The notes: generated by a model not told the origin, from the sequence alone. A stretch of 64,000 bases of DNA from Microvirga lupini (GCF_014191055.1 NZ_JACHWB010000006.1:124001-188000), one strand, 5' to 3'; counted from the first letter of the stretch, positions 26,030 to 35,278 are shown. Program-made: numbers and translations.

Positions 26030-26542
26030 TCAGCCGCTCGTCGGCTTATCCGCCAGTTTGGGACCGATGGTCAGGGAGATGGCCTCCCCCTGCTTGAGCC
26101 CGTAGGCGGCAAGTGCCCGGCTCAACTCCTGTGCTGCGTCACCGGCCCTGACCTGATCGCCAGGGATTTTCTTGTTCCAATTGTCGGACTCGTTCTCCGG
26201 CGGCATCCAGCCGAAGCGCTTGAGCGCTTCGGGGGTATCTTCCTTCATGAGCGGGTAATTAAACTTACTGACGGCCTCTGCGAGCAGCCCATCCTCCGTT
26301 CGAATAATGCTGACGAAATACTTCTCCTTCTCACTGTATACCTTTGCCGTCATATCCGGCTGCGAGGCCACGAAAGTCACCAGATCAGTCAGGCATTTTT
26401 CGCTGAAGCGTCTCAGTTGCTGAGTCATCGTTCCTGAGCACGAGGTCTCGTCGCTCTGCTGAGCAATCGCTCCCCCCGAACCAGCAGCCGAGGCGAGCAG
26501 CATGAAGGTTGCGACCCGACGAGTCTTCTGCCAGCCAATCAT
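26030..26542 (-). CDS. secreted protein of unknown function
   Basis: 170-residue protein with a signal peptide (T-R-R-V-A-T-F-M-L-L-A-S, cleaved near A-I-A-Q, about residue 28). The mature part is mixed alpha/beta, with a run A-L-K-R-F-G-W-M-P-P-E-N-E-S-D-N-W that recalls TY-Chap-like chaperone domains. That resemblance is weak. It has two cysteines near the mature N-terminus (C35, C50). It is convergent with soxA and not clearly part of the Sox operon. Confidence 0.6.
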   Translation of the reverse strand: MIGWQKTRRVATFMLLASAAGSGGAIAQQSDETSCSGTMTQQLRRFSEKCLTDLVTFVASQPDMTAKVYSEKEKYFVSIIRTEDGLLAEAVSKFNYPLMKEDTPEALKRFGWMPPENESDNWNKKIPGDQVRAGDAAQELSRALAAYGLKQGEAISLTIGPKLADKPTSG

Positions 26543-26926
26543 TGGGCTCCTCCGATGCAGGCTATACCAACCAACAAAGCCCAGGATCTTCGGTTCCCCA
26601 AGATTGATCTCAGTCGGTAACCGACACTGGGCGGACCTTACCCTGACTCGTATCGCGCCTCCGTGCCTTCGTCGCTAAGGACGGTACTATGATGAGAATA
26701 GCGGTACTCTGCTGTTATGATTGAGCACATCAATTGCCGCCGAAACTCGAGCGAAGTGAATGGCCGGTCTTGGCACTGGGCGGTCCTTACCCTGATTTCA
26801 GCAATGGCAAAGAGGAGCGGACATTCAGGCGCTCTCGCGCTTCAACTTAAATTGACCCGGAGCTGACTCTAGCTGTCCCAACCAAGTTCGCATCCGCCAC
26901 GGCTCGGTAACGCCCGTTAACAGAAA
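26543..26926. other. intergenic region with short repeats
   Basis: About 385 bp. A 22-base block at 26625-26646 recurs at 26774-26795 with one mismatch (core GGGCGG[A/T]CCTTACCCTGA). A small palindrome GTCGGT-A-ACCGAC lies at about 26613. The end of the region holds a degraded copy of the dispersed repeat. Confidence 0.5.
26774..26874. repeat. dispersed intergenic repeat, degraded copy 2
   Basis: Contains GAGCGGACATTCAGGCGC, like the right arm of other copies, and ends in a 22-base block at 26853-26874 that matches 13930-13951 with one difference. The left arm is missing or unrecognisable. Confidence 0.5.
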
Positions 26927-27148
26927 TTACGCCTTCGGCTTCGGCGTCTCGATCGGGGCAACCTGTCGGACCTTCTGCTCCTCGATCTCAGCCAGCACCT
27001 CCAAGTGCCGAGCTGTTTCAAGCAGGTGCGTCTTTGTATCGATCAGCGAGATCAAGCGAGCCATCGCGCGGGCCTCCTCCGCCCGCCGACGGTAATCGGC
27101 AGCTTGGTGGAACTGAGGAACACGCACCGTCAGCCCCTTTGCTAGCAA
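26927..27148 (-). CDS. small coiled-coil protein of unknown function
   Basis: 73-residue, highly charged, mostly helical protein: F-H-Q-A-A-D-Y-R-R-R-A-E-E-A-R followed by L-L-E-T-A-R-H-L-E-V-L-A-E-I-E-E. This pattern is common among short conserved proteins of Rhizobiales, with no known role. The start may be the ATG at 27148 or a GTG just inside (V-P-Q-F-H-Q). Confidence 0.6.
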   Translation of the reverse strand: MLAKGLTVRVPQFHQAADYRRRAEEARAMARLISLIDTKTHLLETARHLEVLAEIEEQKVRQVAPIETPKPKA

Positions 27149-27342
27149 TAGGCCTTATCAACAATCCGCGGCCGCTTTTGTTACTGCTCCCTAAAGGGGA
27201 TTACGCAAAATTCGCGTCCTTGTTTGGACTTCTGAGCCGAACGGGCGCATAGTGGCGCCATCACCCGCCGGTCCCGACCCGTAGGCGCTGGTGGCCGAGA
27301 GACACGACTGTGCTCCCGCCTGCAAGGCAGAGGAGCGCCATC

Positions 27343-27555
27343 ATGGCCGATACTCCCAAACTACGCACGTATGCCGATCACGAAGCACGGCTGATCCAAG
27401 CCTCGCTGGAGGCGGTGGAGCGGTCACGCGCACTGCTCGAGCAAACCAAGCCTTTGGTGAGGCTGATCGAGGGTGGCTGCGTGATTGGAGCGCGGGTTCC
27501 TAACCTAGGTGATGGCGATCCGGCAGAGGATGTGCAACAGCAGCCCGATGGATGA
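27343..27555 (+). CDS. small helical protein of unknown function
   Basis: 70-residue protein starting M-A-D-T-P-K-L-R-T-Y with AGAGGAG ahead of the ATG. The middle is an amphipathic helix (A-R-L-I-Q-A-S-L-E-A-V-E-R-S-R-A-L-L-E). No family recognised. It overlaps the next small gene by eight bases. Confidence 0.5.
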   Translation: MADTPKLRTYADHEARLIQASLEAVERSRALLEQTKPLVRLIEGGCVIGARVPNLGDGDPAEDVQQQPDG

Positions 27556-27760
27556 TCCCGCTTTCACCGCCTGCTTTGAGGCTTGCTCCGCCACGAGCCG
27601 CAGGGCCAGTATACTCCTTTCCGACCATCAAGACTGCATGCGTTGCAGCCGGGAGCGGTTGGCCTTGTCACGACAACTCCTCGCAATGGGAGTTTGGCCC
27701 GACAACGGCGGGCCGCCGCACAATCCGTTTGATTTCAGTGGATTGAAGGCCAGAGAGTAG
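27548..27760 (+). CDS. small cysteine-containing protein of unknown function
   Basis: 70-residue protein that begins inside the end of the previous small gene. Four cysteines are arranged as C-F-E-A-C and C-M-R-C, which could bind a metal or form disulfides. No family recognised. It has no clear ribosome site, so translation would be coupled to the upstream gene. Confidence 0.4.
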   Translation: MDDPAFTACFEACSATSRRASILLSDHQDCMRCSRERLALSRQLLAMGVWPDNGGPPHNPFDFSGLKARE

Positions 27761-27802
27761 GTCACGACCGCGCCCACCGGGTTCCATACACGGCCTCCAC
27801 GC

Positions 27803-27864
27803 TCGGAATGTCTCAAAATGGCACGACACGGATCATCGCCCCCTGACCCATTCCGGACCATTGC
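27803..27864. repeat. dispersed intergenic repeat, short copy 3
   Basis: Carries GAATGTCT at the start; 27825-27849 is identical to 13911-13935, and 27844-27864 matches 54163-54183 with one difference. The middle of the full unit is deleted. Confidence 0.6.
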
Positions 27865-27989
27865 CCGAGCGACGCGAAGTCATTTGCGTCAGCCCTAGCC
27901 CGGATCGCCTGTGCTGACCGACGCCGCACCTCCACTTGATTGGCAAGCCTTGACAACTAGATGCCCTCTCTCGCTGGATCCTCCCGCTC

Positions 27990-28184
27990 ATGCCCACCGA
28001 CCAGACCCGCAACGTCTCCCTGACGGCAGAGTTGAACGCGTTCATCCGCGACCAGGTCGCCTCCGGCCAGTACCAGAACGCCAGCGAGGTGGTCCGGGCC
28101 AGCCTGCGCCTGCTCCAGCAGCACGAGCAACGTCACAAGCGCCGGCAGACGCCTTCCACGGCGGGTCAGACCCATGGACGGTAA
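27990..28184 (+). CDS. ParD-like ribbon-helix-helix antitoxin, no toxin gene
   Basis: 64-residue protein of the ParD/CopG type: R-N-V-S-L-T-A-E-L-N-A-F-I forms the DNA-binding strand and helix, then V-A-S-G-Q-Y-Q-N-A-S-E-V-V-R-A-S-L-R-L-L. Such antitoxins normally precede a parE toxin gene. Here the next gene, overlapping by 11 bp, is a histidine kinase, and no ParE-like sequence is visible. It may be a solitary regulator or the remains of a toxin-antitoxin pair. Confidence 0.75.
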   Translation: MPTDQTRNVSLTAELNAFIRDQVASGQYQNASEVVRASLRLLQQHEQRHKRRQTPSTAGQTHGR

Positions 28185-31104
28185 TATGAAGCCCATAACC
28201 GGCTCCGGCTCCCAGGCCGGCGGTGAGATGGGGGCGCTGATCCGGGCGCACGACTGGTCGGCCTCACCGCTCGGGCCATCCACGACATGGCCGCAGTCCC
28301 TCAGGACGGCTGTGAGCCTGATGCTCCAAGCCCGCCAGCCGGCCTACATTGCCTGGGGCCCCGAGCAGATCTCGCTCTACAACGACGGCTACATTCCGAT
28401 CCTCGGCACCAAGCACCCGGCCAGCCTGGGGCAGCCCGCGGCACTCCTGTGGGCCGAGATCTGGGACACCCTCGGCCCGATCAATGCGGCCGTGCTCGCC
28501 GGAGAGGCGCAGTGGTTCGAGGACATGCCGTTCGCGCTCGCCGGACGTGAAAGGGACCTGAGTTGGTTCAGCTTCTCCTACACACCGCTGCTGGATGACA
28601 AGGATCGGATTGTCGGCATCTTCTGTATAGCGCAGGAGACCACCGACAAGGTGCTGGCCGAGCGCCGCGCCGGGGCCGAACGCGAGCGCTTGGTCCTGAT
28701 GTTCGAGCAGGCGCCAAGCTTCGTGGCACTGCTGGAAGGGCCCGAGCATCGGTTCGGGTTCGTCAACCCTGCCTATAGCCAGTTGGTCGGGCACCGCGAG
28801 GTCCTGGGCAAGACCATAGCCGATGTGCTTCCGGACGCGGTCGCGCAGGGTTATCTCGATCTGCTCGACAAGGTCTACCGCAGCGGCAAGGCATTCAGCG
28901 CGATGGCGGCGAAGTACGTGGCCCAGGTGGCGCCGGGCGAGCCTGTCGACGAACGCTATGTCGACTTTGTTTACCAGCCGATGATCGATGCGGCCGGTGC
29001 CGTCACGGGCATCTTCGTCGAAGGCTACGATGTCACGGATCGAGTACGGGCCGAGATCCACCGTCGGGCACTCGTCGAGCTCGGGGACCGGATCCGCGGC
29101 ATCAGCGATCCCGATGACCTGTCCTTCGCCGCGGCGGAGATCCTGGGCAAAACCTTGGAAGTCAGTCGGGCCGGTTACGGTACGGTCGACAAGGCCGCGG
29201 AGACGATCACCATTGCGCGCGACTGGAACGCGCCTGGGATCACGAGCATCGCCGGCGTGCTGCACTTTCGTGACTACGGCACCTACATCGAGAACCTGAA
29301 GCGCGGCGAAACCGCCGTGATCGCCGATGCCGACGAGGACCCACGGACCACGGCGACCGCGGACATGCTGAAAGCCATCAGCGCCCATGCCTTTGTCAAC
29401 ATGCCGGTGACGGAGCGGGGCAATTTCGTGGCCTTGCTGTTTCTCAACCACGCGACCGCCCGCGAATGGCGGGACGATGAGCTTGCCCTCATCCGTGAGG
29501 TGGCTGAGCGCACGCGAACCGCCGTCGCGCGGCTTGAGGCCGAGCGGGAGCTGCACGCCCTCGCGTCATCCCTGGAGCGGCAGGTCGAGGAGCGCACGGC
29601 TGAGCGCGACCGGGTGTGGCGCAACTCGCGTGATCTTCTCGTCATCGTCGGCGCCGACGGTATCTTCCGGGCGGTTAACCCCGCTTGGACAGCCATCCTC
29701 GGACACATGCCGGAGGAGGTGGAAGGTCATAGCTTCCTGGACTTCATCTGGCCCGACGATGCCGCTCTGACCCAGGACGGACTCGACGAGGCGGCTTCCG
29801 CCCATGATCTCACCAACTTCCAGAACCGGTACCGGCACAAGGACGGCAACCCGCGCTGGATCTCGTGGCACACCTCCGTTGAGGGCGATCTCGTTTATGC
29901 CTACGGCCGCGACATCACTGCCGAGAAAGAGGCCGCTGCCAGCTTGGCGCAGGCCCAGGAGGCGCTGCGCCAGTCGCAGAAGCTGGAGGCGGTGGGGCAG
30001 CTCACTGGTGGCGTGGCGCATGACTTCAACAACCTGCTCACCATCATCAAGTCGTCGACCGACCTGCTGCGCCGACCGGATCTTCCGGAGGAGCGGCGCC
30101 GACGCTACGTCAACGCCATCTCTGACACGGTTGAGCGCGCTGCGAGGCTGACGGGACAGCTCTTGGCCTTTGCCCGCAGGCAGGCGCTGAAGCCTGAGGT
30201 GTTCGATGCCGGCGAGCGCATCCGCGCCATCACCGAGATGCTCGGCACGGTGGTGGGTTCGCGCATCCGGATTGTGCATGAGATCACCCGCGAGCGCTGT
30301 TTGGTCGAGGCCGACGTGAGCCAGTTCGAGACCGCTCTGGTCAACATGGTGGTGAACGCCCGAGATGCCATGGATGGCGAGGGCACGCTCACGGTGCGGG
30401 TGGAAGAGGTCTCCCACATGCCGGCGATCCGCGGGCACCAGGGCGGAGCAGGCCCGTTCGTGGCGATCTCGCTCAGCGATACCGGAGACGGGATCGCGCC
30501 CGACAAGCTCGTTCAAATCTTTGAGCCATTCTTCACCACGAAAGAGGTTGGCAAGGGAACGGGGCTGGGTCTGTCCCAGGTCTACGGCTTTGCCAAGCAG
30601 TCGGGCGGTGATGTCGCGGTGGAGAGCGAGGTCGGCCGCGGCACCACCTTCACGATCTATCTGCCACGGGCGGAGAAGGTCTCGCATGAAGACGCGTCAG
30701 ACGAGGGGAGATCTCTGGCTGCCGTCAAGGACGGGCGGGGCCGCCGGGTGTTGGTGGTGGAGGACAACATCGAGGTCGGGCGGTTCTCGACACAACTGCT
30801 TCAGGATCTCGGCTATGAGACCACGTGGGCGGCCAACGCCGCCGAGGCGCTGTCGTGCCTGGAGGCCGGACAAGCGTTCGATGTGGTGTTCTCCGACGTG
30901 GTGATGCCGGGCATCAACGGCATCGAGCTTGGGCAGCAGATCCGGCTGCGTTACCCGGACCTGCCAGTGATCCTGACCTCGGGCTACAGCCATGTGCTGG
31001 CGGAGAAGGGCCGTCACGGCTTCGAGCTTTTGCAGAAGCCGTATGCCGCCGAGGAGTTGTCCCGCATGCTGCGTCGTGTGTCCCGGCATCGGAGCGCCCG
31101 TTAG
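28174..31104 (+). CDS. hybrid histidine kinase, PAS-PAS-GAF-PAS-HK-REC
   Basis: 976-residue cytoplasmic hybrid sensor kinase with no membrane segments. Domains: PAS-like (about 20-155), PAS (170-295), GAF (300-455), short coiled coil (E-R-Q-V-E-E-R-T-A-E), PAS (475-590), HisKA with phospho-acceptor H616 in G-V-A-H-D-F-N-N, HATPase (700-835) with N-A-R-D-A-M and G-T-G-L-G-L-S-Q, and a C-terminal receiver with D908 in F-S-D-V-V-M-P-G. It probably senses light, redox or a small ligand through PAS/GAF. It overlaps the ParD-like gene. An ATG at 28186 is an alternative start. Confidence 0.9.
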   Translation: MDGNMKPITGSGSQAGGEMGALIRAHDWSASPLGPSTTWPQSLRTAVSLMLQARQPAYIAWGPEQISLYNDGYIPILGTKHPASLGQPAALLWAEIWDTLGPINAAVLAGEAQWFEDMPFALAGRERDLSWFSFSYTPLLDDKDRIVGIFCIAQETTDKVLAERRAGAERERLVLMFEQAPSFVALLEGPEHRFGFVNPAYSQLVGHREVLGKTIADVLPDAVAQGYLDLLDKVYRSGKAFSAMAAKYVAQVAPGEPVDERYVDFVYQPMIDAAGAVTGIFVEGYDVTDRVRAEIHRRALVELGDRIRGISDPDDLSFAAAEILGKTLEVSRAGYGTVDKAAETITIARDWNAPGITSIAGVLHFRDYGTYIENLKRGETAVIADADEDPRTTATADMLKAISAHAFVNMPVTERGNFVALLFLNHATAREWRDDELALIREVAERTRTAVARLEAERELHALASSLERQVEERTAERDRVWRNSRDLLVIVGADGIFRAVNPAWTAILGHMPEEVEGHSFLDFIWPDDAALTQDGLDEAASAHDLTNFQNRYRHKDGNPRWISWHTSVEGDLVYAYGRDITAEKEAAASLAQAQEALRQSQKLEAVGQLTGGVAHDFNNLLTIIKSSTDLLRRPDLPEERRRRYVNAISDTVERAARLTGQLLAFARRQALKPEVFDAGERIRAITEMLGTVVGSRIRIVHEITRERCLVEADVSQFETALVNMVVNARDAMDGEGTLTVRVEEVSHMPAIRGHQGGAGPFVAISLSDTGDGIAPDKLVQIFEPFFTTKEVGKGTGLGLSQVYGFAKQSGGDVAVESEVGRGTTFTIYLPRAEKVSHEDASDEGRSLAAVKDGRGRRVLVVEDNIEVGRFSTQLLQDLGYETTWAANAAEALSCLEAGQAFDVVFSDVVMPGINGIELGQQIRLRYPDLPVILTSGYSHVLAEKGRHGFELLQKPYAAEELSRMLRRVSRHRSAR

Positions 31105-31265
31105 GTCCTGTACTTGGCAGGGCGAAATCGAGTGGTCGGGGCAGGTGTGATGGGCCAAATGGCGGATTATGGAAAATCTTCTAATTAGGTCGAATGTTCG
31201 TTACACTGGGGAGCAGCAGATCTTAAAAACTTCTGTGATTTTCCTGTACAGTCCAAACGGGACGT

Positions 31266-33857
31266 TTACCGCCGTGGTTGGATAAGCTGTATGACCGTGT
31301 CGGACGGCAGCTTTCCTGATACGGCCTCGTCAACCTTCGCAAGAAACGCCTGCGGCTCGTAGGGCTTCGTCAGAAGGAGGAATCCTTCCTCAACGGCAGC
31401 ACCTGCGGCGTCGCTATAGCCGCTCATCAGCAGCACAGGGACGTGCGGCCACCGCTCACGCATTGTGCGGGCAAGATCAAGTCCGTTCTGGCCACCCGGC
31501 ATGACCAGATCGGAACAGACCAGGTCAAAACCTTGCGACTCCAAGACAGCCAGGGCCTCTGCAACCGATCCGCACACCCGTACGTCATGCTCGGCTTCGG
31601 TCAGCAGCATCCGTCCGACCTCAGCGACCGGAGGATTGTCCTCGACAAGCAGCACGCGCAGCTTGCGCTGGACACTATCCTGCTGCTGCTCACGCGCGCT
31701 GGGGAGCGGATTGTCGGCAGGCCGCGCTGCCCGAGGCAGATACAGTGTGACTGTGGTTCCTCGGCCGGGCTCACTGCGGATATCTACTGAGCCGCCAGAT
31801 TGCTGGGCGAAGCCATACACCTGCGCCAATCCAAGACCAGATCCTTTCCCAACTTCCTTGGTTGTGAAGAATGGTTCAAAGACCCGCGCCAACACCTCAC
31901 GCGGGATGCCGGCTCCAGTGTCGCTGACGGAGATCGCAACAGCCTCGGTCAGACCGCCGTCACGGAGCACAAGATTCTGGGCCGACACATGGAACGAGCC
32001 ACCCTTCGGCATTGCATCGCGAGCATTGGCGGCCAGATTGATAAGGGCGACTTGGAGTTGAGAGCCGTCCGCCTGCACGGACCAGAGATCCTCTGCTAGA
32101 TCCAGCTCGATGGCGATATCCCCGCGCAGGGATTGTGCCAGCATGTCGTGAGTGGCTGCCATGAGGGACGGGATCTCAATGACCTCGGGCTTGAGCGTCT
32201 GTCGTCGGCCGAATGCGAGAAGCTGCCCGGTCAATCTCCGGGCCTGATCGATCGCCTGAATGGCGTTCTCAATCAACCGGGGCTTGCGATCCTCCTTCGC
32301 TCGGCGGGCCAGATCGAGATTGCCCATCATGATCGTCAGCAGGTTGTTGAAGTCATGGGCTACACCGCTCACCAGAGCCGCCAGTGCTTCCATTTTCTGA
32401 GCGCGCCGTAACTGCTCCTCCATCTCGCGCGCTTGGGTGACGTCCATAGACGTGCCGAGCAGCTTCGTGACCCGTCCTGCCTCGTCGAGGATCGGGCGAA
32501 CGACCGCATGTCGGATATAGGGTCCGGCAGGCCCTTCGCCCTCAACCTCATACTCCACGGGCTGCCGCGACGTGAGGCACTCCCGGTAATGCTTCTCGAT
32601 CGTGGCTCCCATAGCACCTGGGAAGGCGTCTCGGGGACTTCTGCCGATCACCTGCTCGCGCGACAAACCCGTGATCCCCACGAGCGCTGGGTTCATCTCT
32701 TCGAATGCCATCGAGCCATCCGGGTTGACCCGGGTCAGCAGGAGGCCGACGGGCGCCTCCTGGAACAAGGCATGGAGGCGGGCCTCACTCTCCCGTAACC
32801 GCGCTTGTGTTGCAAGCTGCTGACGGGTCTGCCGAATGGCCAGGAACGTGATGCCTGAGAGTGAACCGGCAACAGCGAGCGCGAGACCCGCGTAGAGCAA
32901 AAGATCCTTGTACCAGCCGGCGAGCACGGCCTGGAGGGAGCGCCCATACGAGACATAGACAGGGTAGCCTGGCAGCTTCTTGTTGGCATACAGGCGCTCG
33001 ACCCCATCGAGCTGGGCTACCTGCCGGTAGGGCGTGTTCGCTCCCCTCCGGATGGCCTGCATCAGGCCGCTCTCTGCTGTCAGCCGCGTGGGCTTGCTCA
33101 GAGGTTGGGGTCCTCGGGCCAATGCCGTCCCGTCGTCCCTGATGATCGAGAACGAGTCCTCGGGGCTGAAAGACAGGCTCTTCAAGGCCCCGGCAAAGTA
33201 AGCCGGATCCAGGGAGGTCACGATCAGCCCATCGAAACCCGCCTCAGCCGTTCGGCGCCGCGCGACATTAAAGAACAAGCCGGGGGTGGAGCGTCCGGGA
33301 CGCGGTTCACCAATGTAGGTTCCTGATGGTCGGTCCTTGAGCGCCTGGAAGTAGTCGCGATCTCCGACGCGGGAGGTGTCAGGGGCTGGAAAGTACCGGC
33401 TGCTGTTGCGGCCTTGACCCCGTGAGTCGATCAGCCAGATCACATCGACGATTGGGAGGTTCTGGTCGAGTTGCAGCAGCCAGCGATGCAGCTCCTCGGA
33501 GGCGGCGATATCGTCCCAGGACATCCCATGGACACGATCATCCACCCGGCTGATGAGCAGTTCCTGCAACTCGAACACGCGAAGCGCATGCTCGGCCAAA
33601 ACATCTGTGGCTCGCCCAACCGTCGCTTCGGCTTCCCGCAGATGCTGCCGATAGCTCTGCCATGCGCCGAAGCCGAAGAAGAGAAGAGGGATGATCACTG
33701 CCGCGGCCGCAAGCGCCCGCAGTGCTGGAAGAGACAGCCCGTCCGGTTGCGGGCCCTGTGCTCGTGCCTGTGCCGGAGGGGTAGTGCCACTCACGACTGG
33801 CCGTTTCGTAGCAATAGCATGTCCATCCGGAGTCCCTTCGGCCAGTTGATGGCCCAT
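31266..33857 (-). CDS. membrane hybrid histidine kinase, Cache-PAS-HK-REC
   Basis: 863-residue sensor kinase. A membrane segment at about residues 45-65, an extracytoplasmic Cache-like sensing domain (70-310), a second membrane segment (about 315-340), PAS (350-475), HisKA with H501 in G-V-A-H-D-F-N-N, HATPase with N-A-R-D-A-M and G-S-G-L-G-L-A-Q, and a receiver with D783 in C-S-D-L-V-M-P-G. The HK and receiver parts closely resemble the kinase at 28174, suggesting shared ancestry. It is transcribed toward that gene. The ligand is unknown. Confidence 0.9.
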   Translation of the reverse strand: MGHQLAEGTPDGHAIATKRPVVSGTTPPAQARAQGPQPDGLSLPALRALAAAAVIIPLLFFGFGAWQSYRQHLREAEATVGRATDVLAEHALRVFELQELLISRVDDRVHGMSWDDIAASEELHRWLLQLDQNLPIVDVIWLIDSRGQGRNSSRYFPAPDTSRVGDRDYFQALKDRPSGTYIGEPRPGRSTPGLFFNVARRRTAEAGFDGLIVTSLDPAYFAGALKSLSFSPEDSFSIIRDDGTALARGPQPLSKPTRLTAESGLMQAIRRGANTPYRQVAQLDGVERLYANKKLPGYPVYVSYGRSLQAVLAGWYKDLLLYAGLALAVAGSLSGITFLAIRQTRQQLATQARLRESEARLHALFQEAPVGLLLTRVNPDGSMAFEEMNPALVGITGLSREQVIGRSPRDAFPGAMGATIEKHYRECLTSRQPVEYEVEGEGPAGPYIRHAVVRPILDEAGRVTKLLGTSMDVTQAREMEEQLRRAQKMEALAALVSGVAHDFNNLLTIMMGNLDLARRAKEDRKPRLIENAIQAIDQARRLTGQLLAFGRRQTLKPEVIEIPSLMAATHDMLAQSLRGDIAIELDLAEDLWSVQADGSQLQVALINLAANARDAMPKGGSFHVSAQNLVLRDGGLTEAVAISVSDTGAGIPREVLARVFEPFFTTKEVGKGSGLGLAQVYGFAQQSGGSVDIRSEPGRGTTVTLYLPRAARPADNPLPSAREQQQDSVQRKLRVLLVEDNPPVAEVGRMLLTEAEHDVRVCGSVAEALAVLESQGFDLVCSDLVMPGGQNGLDLARTMRERWPHVPVLLMSGYSDAAGAAVEEGFLLLTKPYEPQAFLAKVDEAVSGKLPSDTVIQLIQPRR

Positions 33858-33876
33858 AGTTCCTGATACCCGCCAT

Positions 33877-34148
33877 TCAGGCTGCTGTAAGCATCTCTGA
33901 ATGGCCGAACCTTGGCTGATCTTCAGGTCTTGTAACCTGAGAAAGGGCCATGCTCAGGAGGTGGGCTCCACTCTCGTCAACGACCATCAGCCGCCAGTCG
34001 GCCCGGCTGAGGGCCATCCAACTCTCCGACAGGGCTTGAGCATCCTGACGGGCATGAGCCTTTGCGGCCTCAGCGAGGGGAGGGCAACACCCAAGGGGTC
34101 AGGGTAGGTGCGCCGTCCGTCCGAGATGTGAAAGAAATAGCGCGGCAT
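33877..34148 (-). pseudogene. DUF6894-type small protein, frameshifted
   Basis: Reading the minus strand from the ATG at 34148 gives M-P-R-Y-F-F-H-I-S-D-G-R-R-T-Y-P-D-P-L-G, the hallmark start of the DUF6894 family of small rhizobial proteins. After about 24 codons, at the C-rich stretch near 34075-34080, the frame is lost by one missing base. The other frame then continues L-A-E-A-A-K-A-H-A and later W-R-L-M-V-V-D-E-S-G-A-H-L-L, typical of the family's second half, to a stop at 33877. It lies just upstream of the kinase start at 33857. The function of the family is unknown. Confidence 0.75.
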
Positions 34149-34468
34149 GGCGGATCCTTAGGGCCGCGCTTACAACGTGAAGCAAGCGCTAAGGTTCCGG
34201 CCAACGCCCGATGATACAGCGTTCGCCTCCGGGCGCCCGAATTTGGCACCTCAAGGCAGAGGAAATTGGAAGCTAGCCTCATGGCGCAGGGCTGACCTTA
34301 GCCCTATTTCCGCAGTTGAGCTGAAAGGCGGCTTTCACGCGACCTCGGTTGAAAGCTTAGTTCGGCCCTAAGTAGCCTTCCAGGATCGTCAGCATCGGGT
34401 TGGATCCAACTCATATCCAATAACGATATCCTGTTATATATTACGGGCAGGGGCACCAGATACAGTTG
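34149..34468. other. intergenic region, nothing recognised
   Basis: About 320 bp between the DUF6894 relic and the Crp/Fnr gene end. It is AT-rich near 34400-34445. No gene, clear repeat or terminator was recognised. Confidence 0.4.
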
Positions 34469-35278
34469 TTAGGCTTTCATCCTGGATCCAGGTCGCTTGC
34501 CGCCCGCCTCGACCTTCTGAGCCGAACTCTCTTCGACCGTTGGATACACGCCTGTCAGCACTTGGTCGAAATGCCGGCGCAACGCGGTGTTGCAGCCGCA
34601 TGACAAGGCATCCAGAGCGTCCAGATCGCGAACCCGAACGCCACCCCTGCGCGTCTCCAGCAGGTGTCGGCGCTTCAGGGACTGGATGACCCGGCTGACA
34701 TAGCTTCTGCCAACACCCATCATGCTGGCCAACTGCTCCTGGGTTAGAGGGATGTCGTGATCGCCCGTCCGATCGATCGCGGCCAGCAGCCATTTCACCG
34801 TTCGCTGCTCAATCGTATGGATCGCGTTGCACGCCACCGACTGGAACACCTGCGCCAGCATGCAGTCCGCATAGCGGGCGAAGAGATGCCTTAGGCTCGG
34901 CGACCGGGTTTCGAACTCCTCCAGGTCGGCGGTGGACAGGCGCAGGAAGGGACCCGGGAACTGGATCTCGGAGCGGGCAAAGGCCGGCAGGCGCCCTTGG
35001 CTCACGATGCCGCCGACCGCCCCCTCACGTCCGATCAGGGCCGTCTCGACCGTGAGGCCATCCTCAAGCTCAACCACGAACGAGACCAAACTAGGACCGC
35101 AAGGGAAGTACACGAACCTGACCTCGTCCCCCGGTTGGTACAGCCTGGCTCCAGCCTCGCCCTCCCATTCCTGAAGCGACGGGGCCACGATGGCGAGGTC
35201 TTCCGGCTTGAGAGCGCTCAGCAGGTTGTTGCTGGCAATCCTCTCCCTGAGGCGTGACGGGATCATGGGAAGGTGCAT
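34469..35278 (-). CDS. Crp/Fnr family transcriptional regulator
   Basis: 269-residue regulator. The N-terminal cyclic-nucleotide-type beta barrel (about residues 30-130) contains L-Y-Q-P-G-D-E-V-R-F-V-Y-F-P and G-R-E-G-A-V-G-G. The C-terminal helix-turn-helix reads L-T-Q-E-Q-L-A-S-M-M-G-V-G-R-S-Y-V-S-R-V-I (about 184-204). No N-terminal Fnr cysteine cluster is seen, so it does not look like an Fe-S oxygen sensor. The frame is open to 35359; the ATG at 35278 gives the family-like start M-H-L-P-M-I-P. It is divergent from kaiC. Confidence 0.85.
   Translation of the reverse strand: MHLPMIPSRLRERIASNNLLSALKPEDLAIVAPSLQEWEGEAGARLYQPGDEVRFVYFPCGPSLVSFVVELEDGLTVETALIGREGAVGGIVSQGRLPAFARSEIQFPGPFLRLSTADLEEFETRSPSLRHLFARYADCMLAQVFQSVACNAIHTIEQRTVKWLLAAIDRTGDHDIPLTQEQLASMMGVGRSYVSRVIQSLKRRHLLETRRGGVRVRDLDALDALSCGCNTALRRHFDQVLTGVYPTVEESSAQKVEAGGKRPGSRMKA

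Noticed and set aside
18896-26542. A full thiosulfate-oxidising Sox operon
   Set aside because: soxB and soxCD are not in the window, so only a partial system can be claimed.
28264-29556. 430-codon minus-strand open frame
   Set aside because: Antisense shadow of the PAS-rich hybrid kinase; no domain, no ribosome site.
29566-30687. 373-codon minus-strand open frame
   Set aside because: Antisense to the kinase core of the same gene, whose catalytic motifs are beyond doubt.
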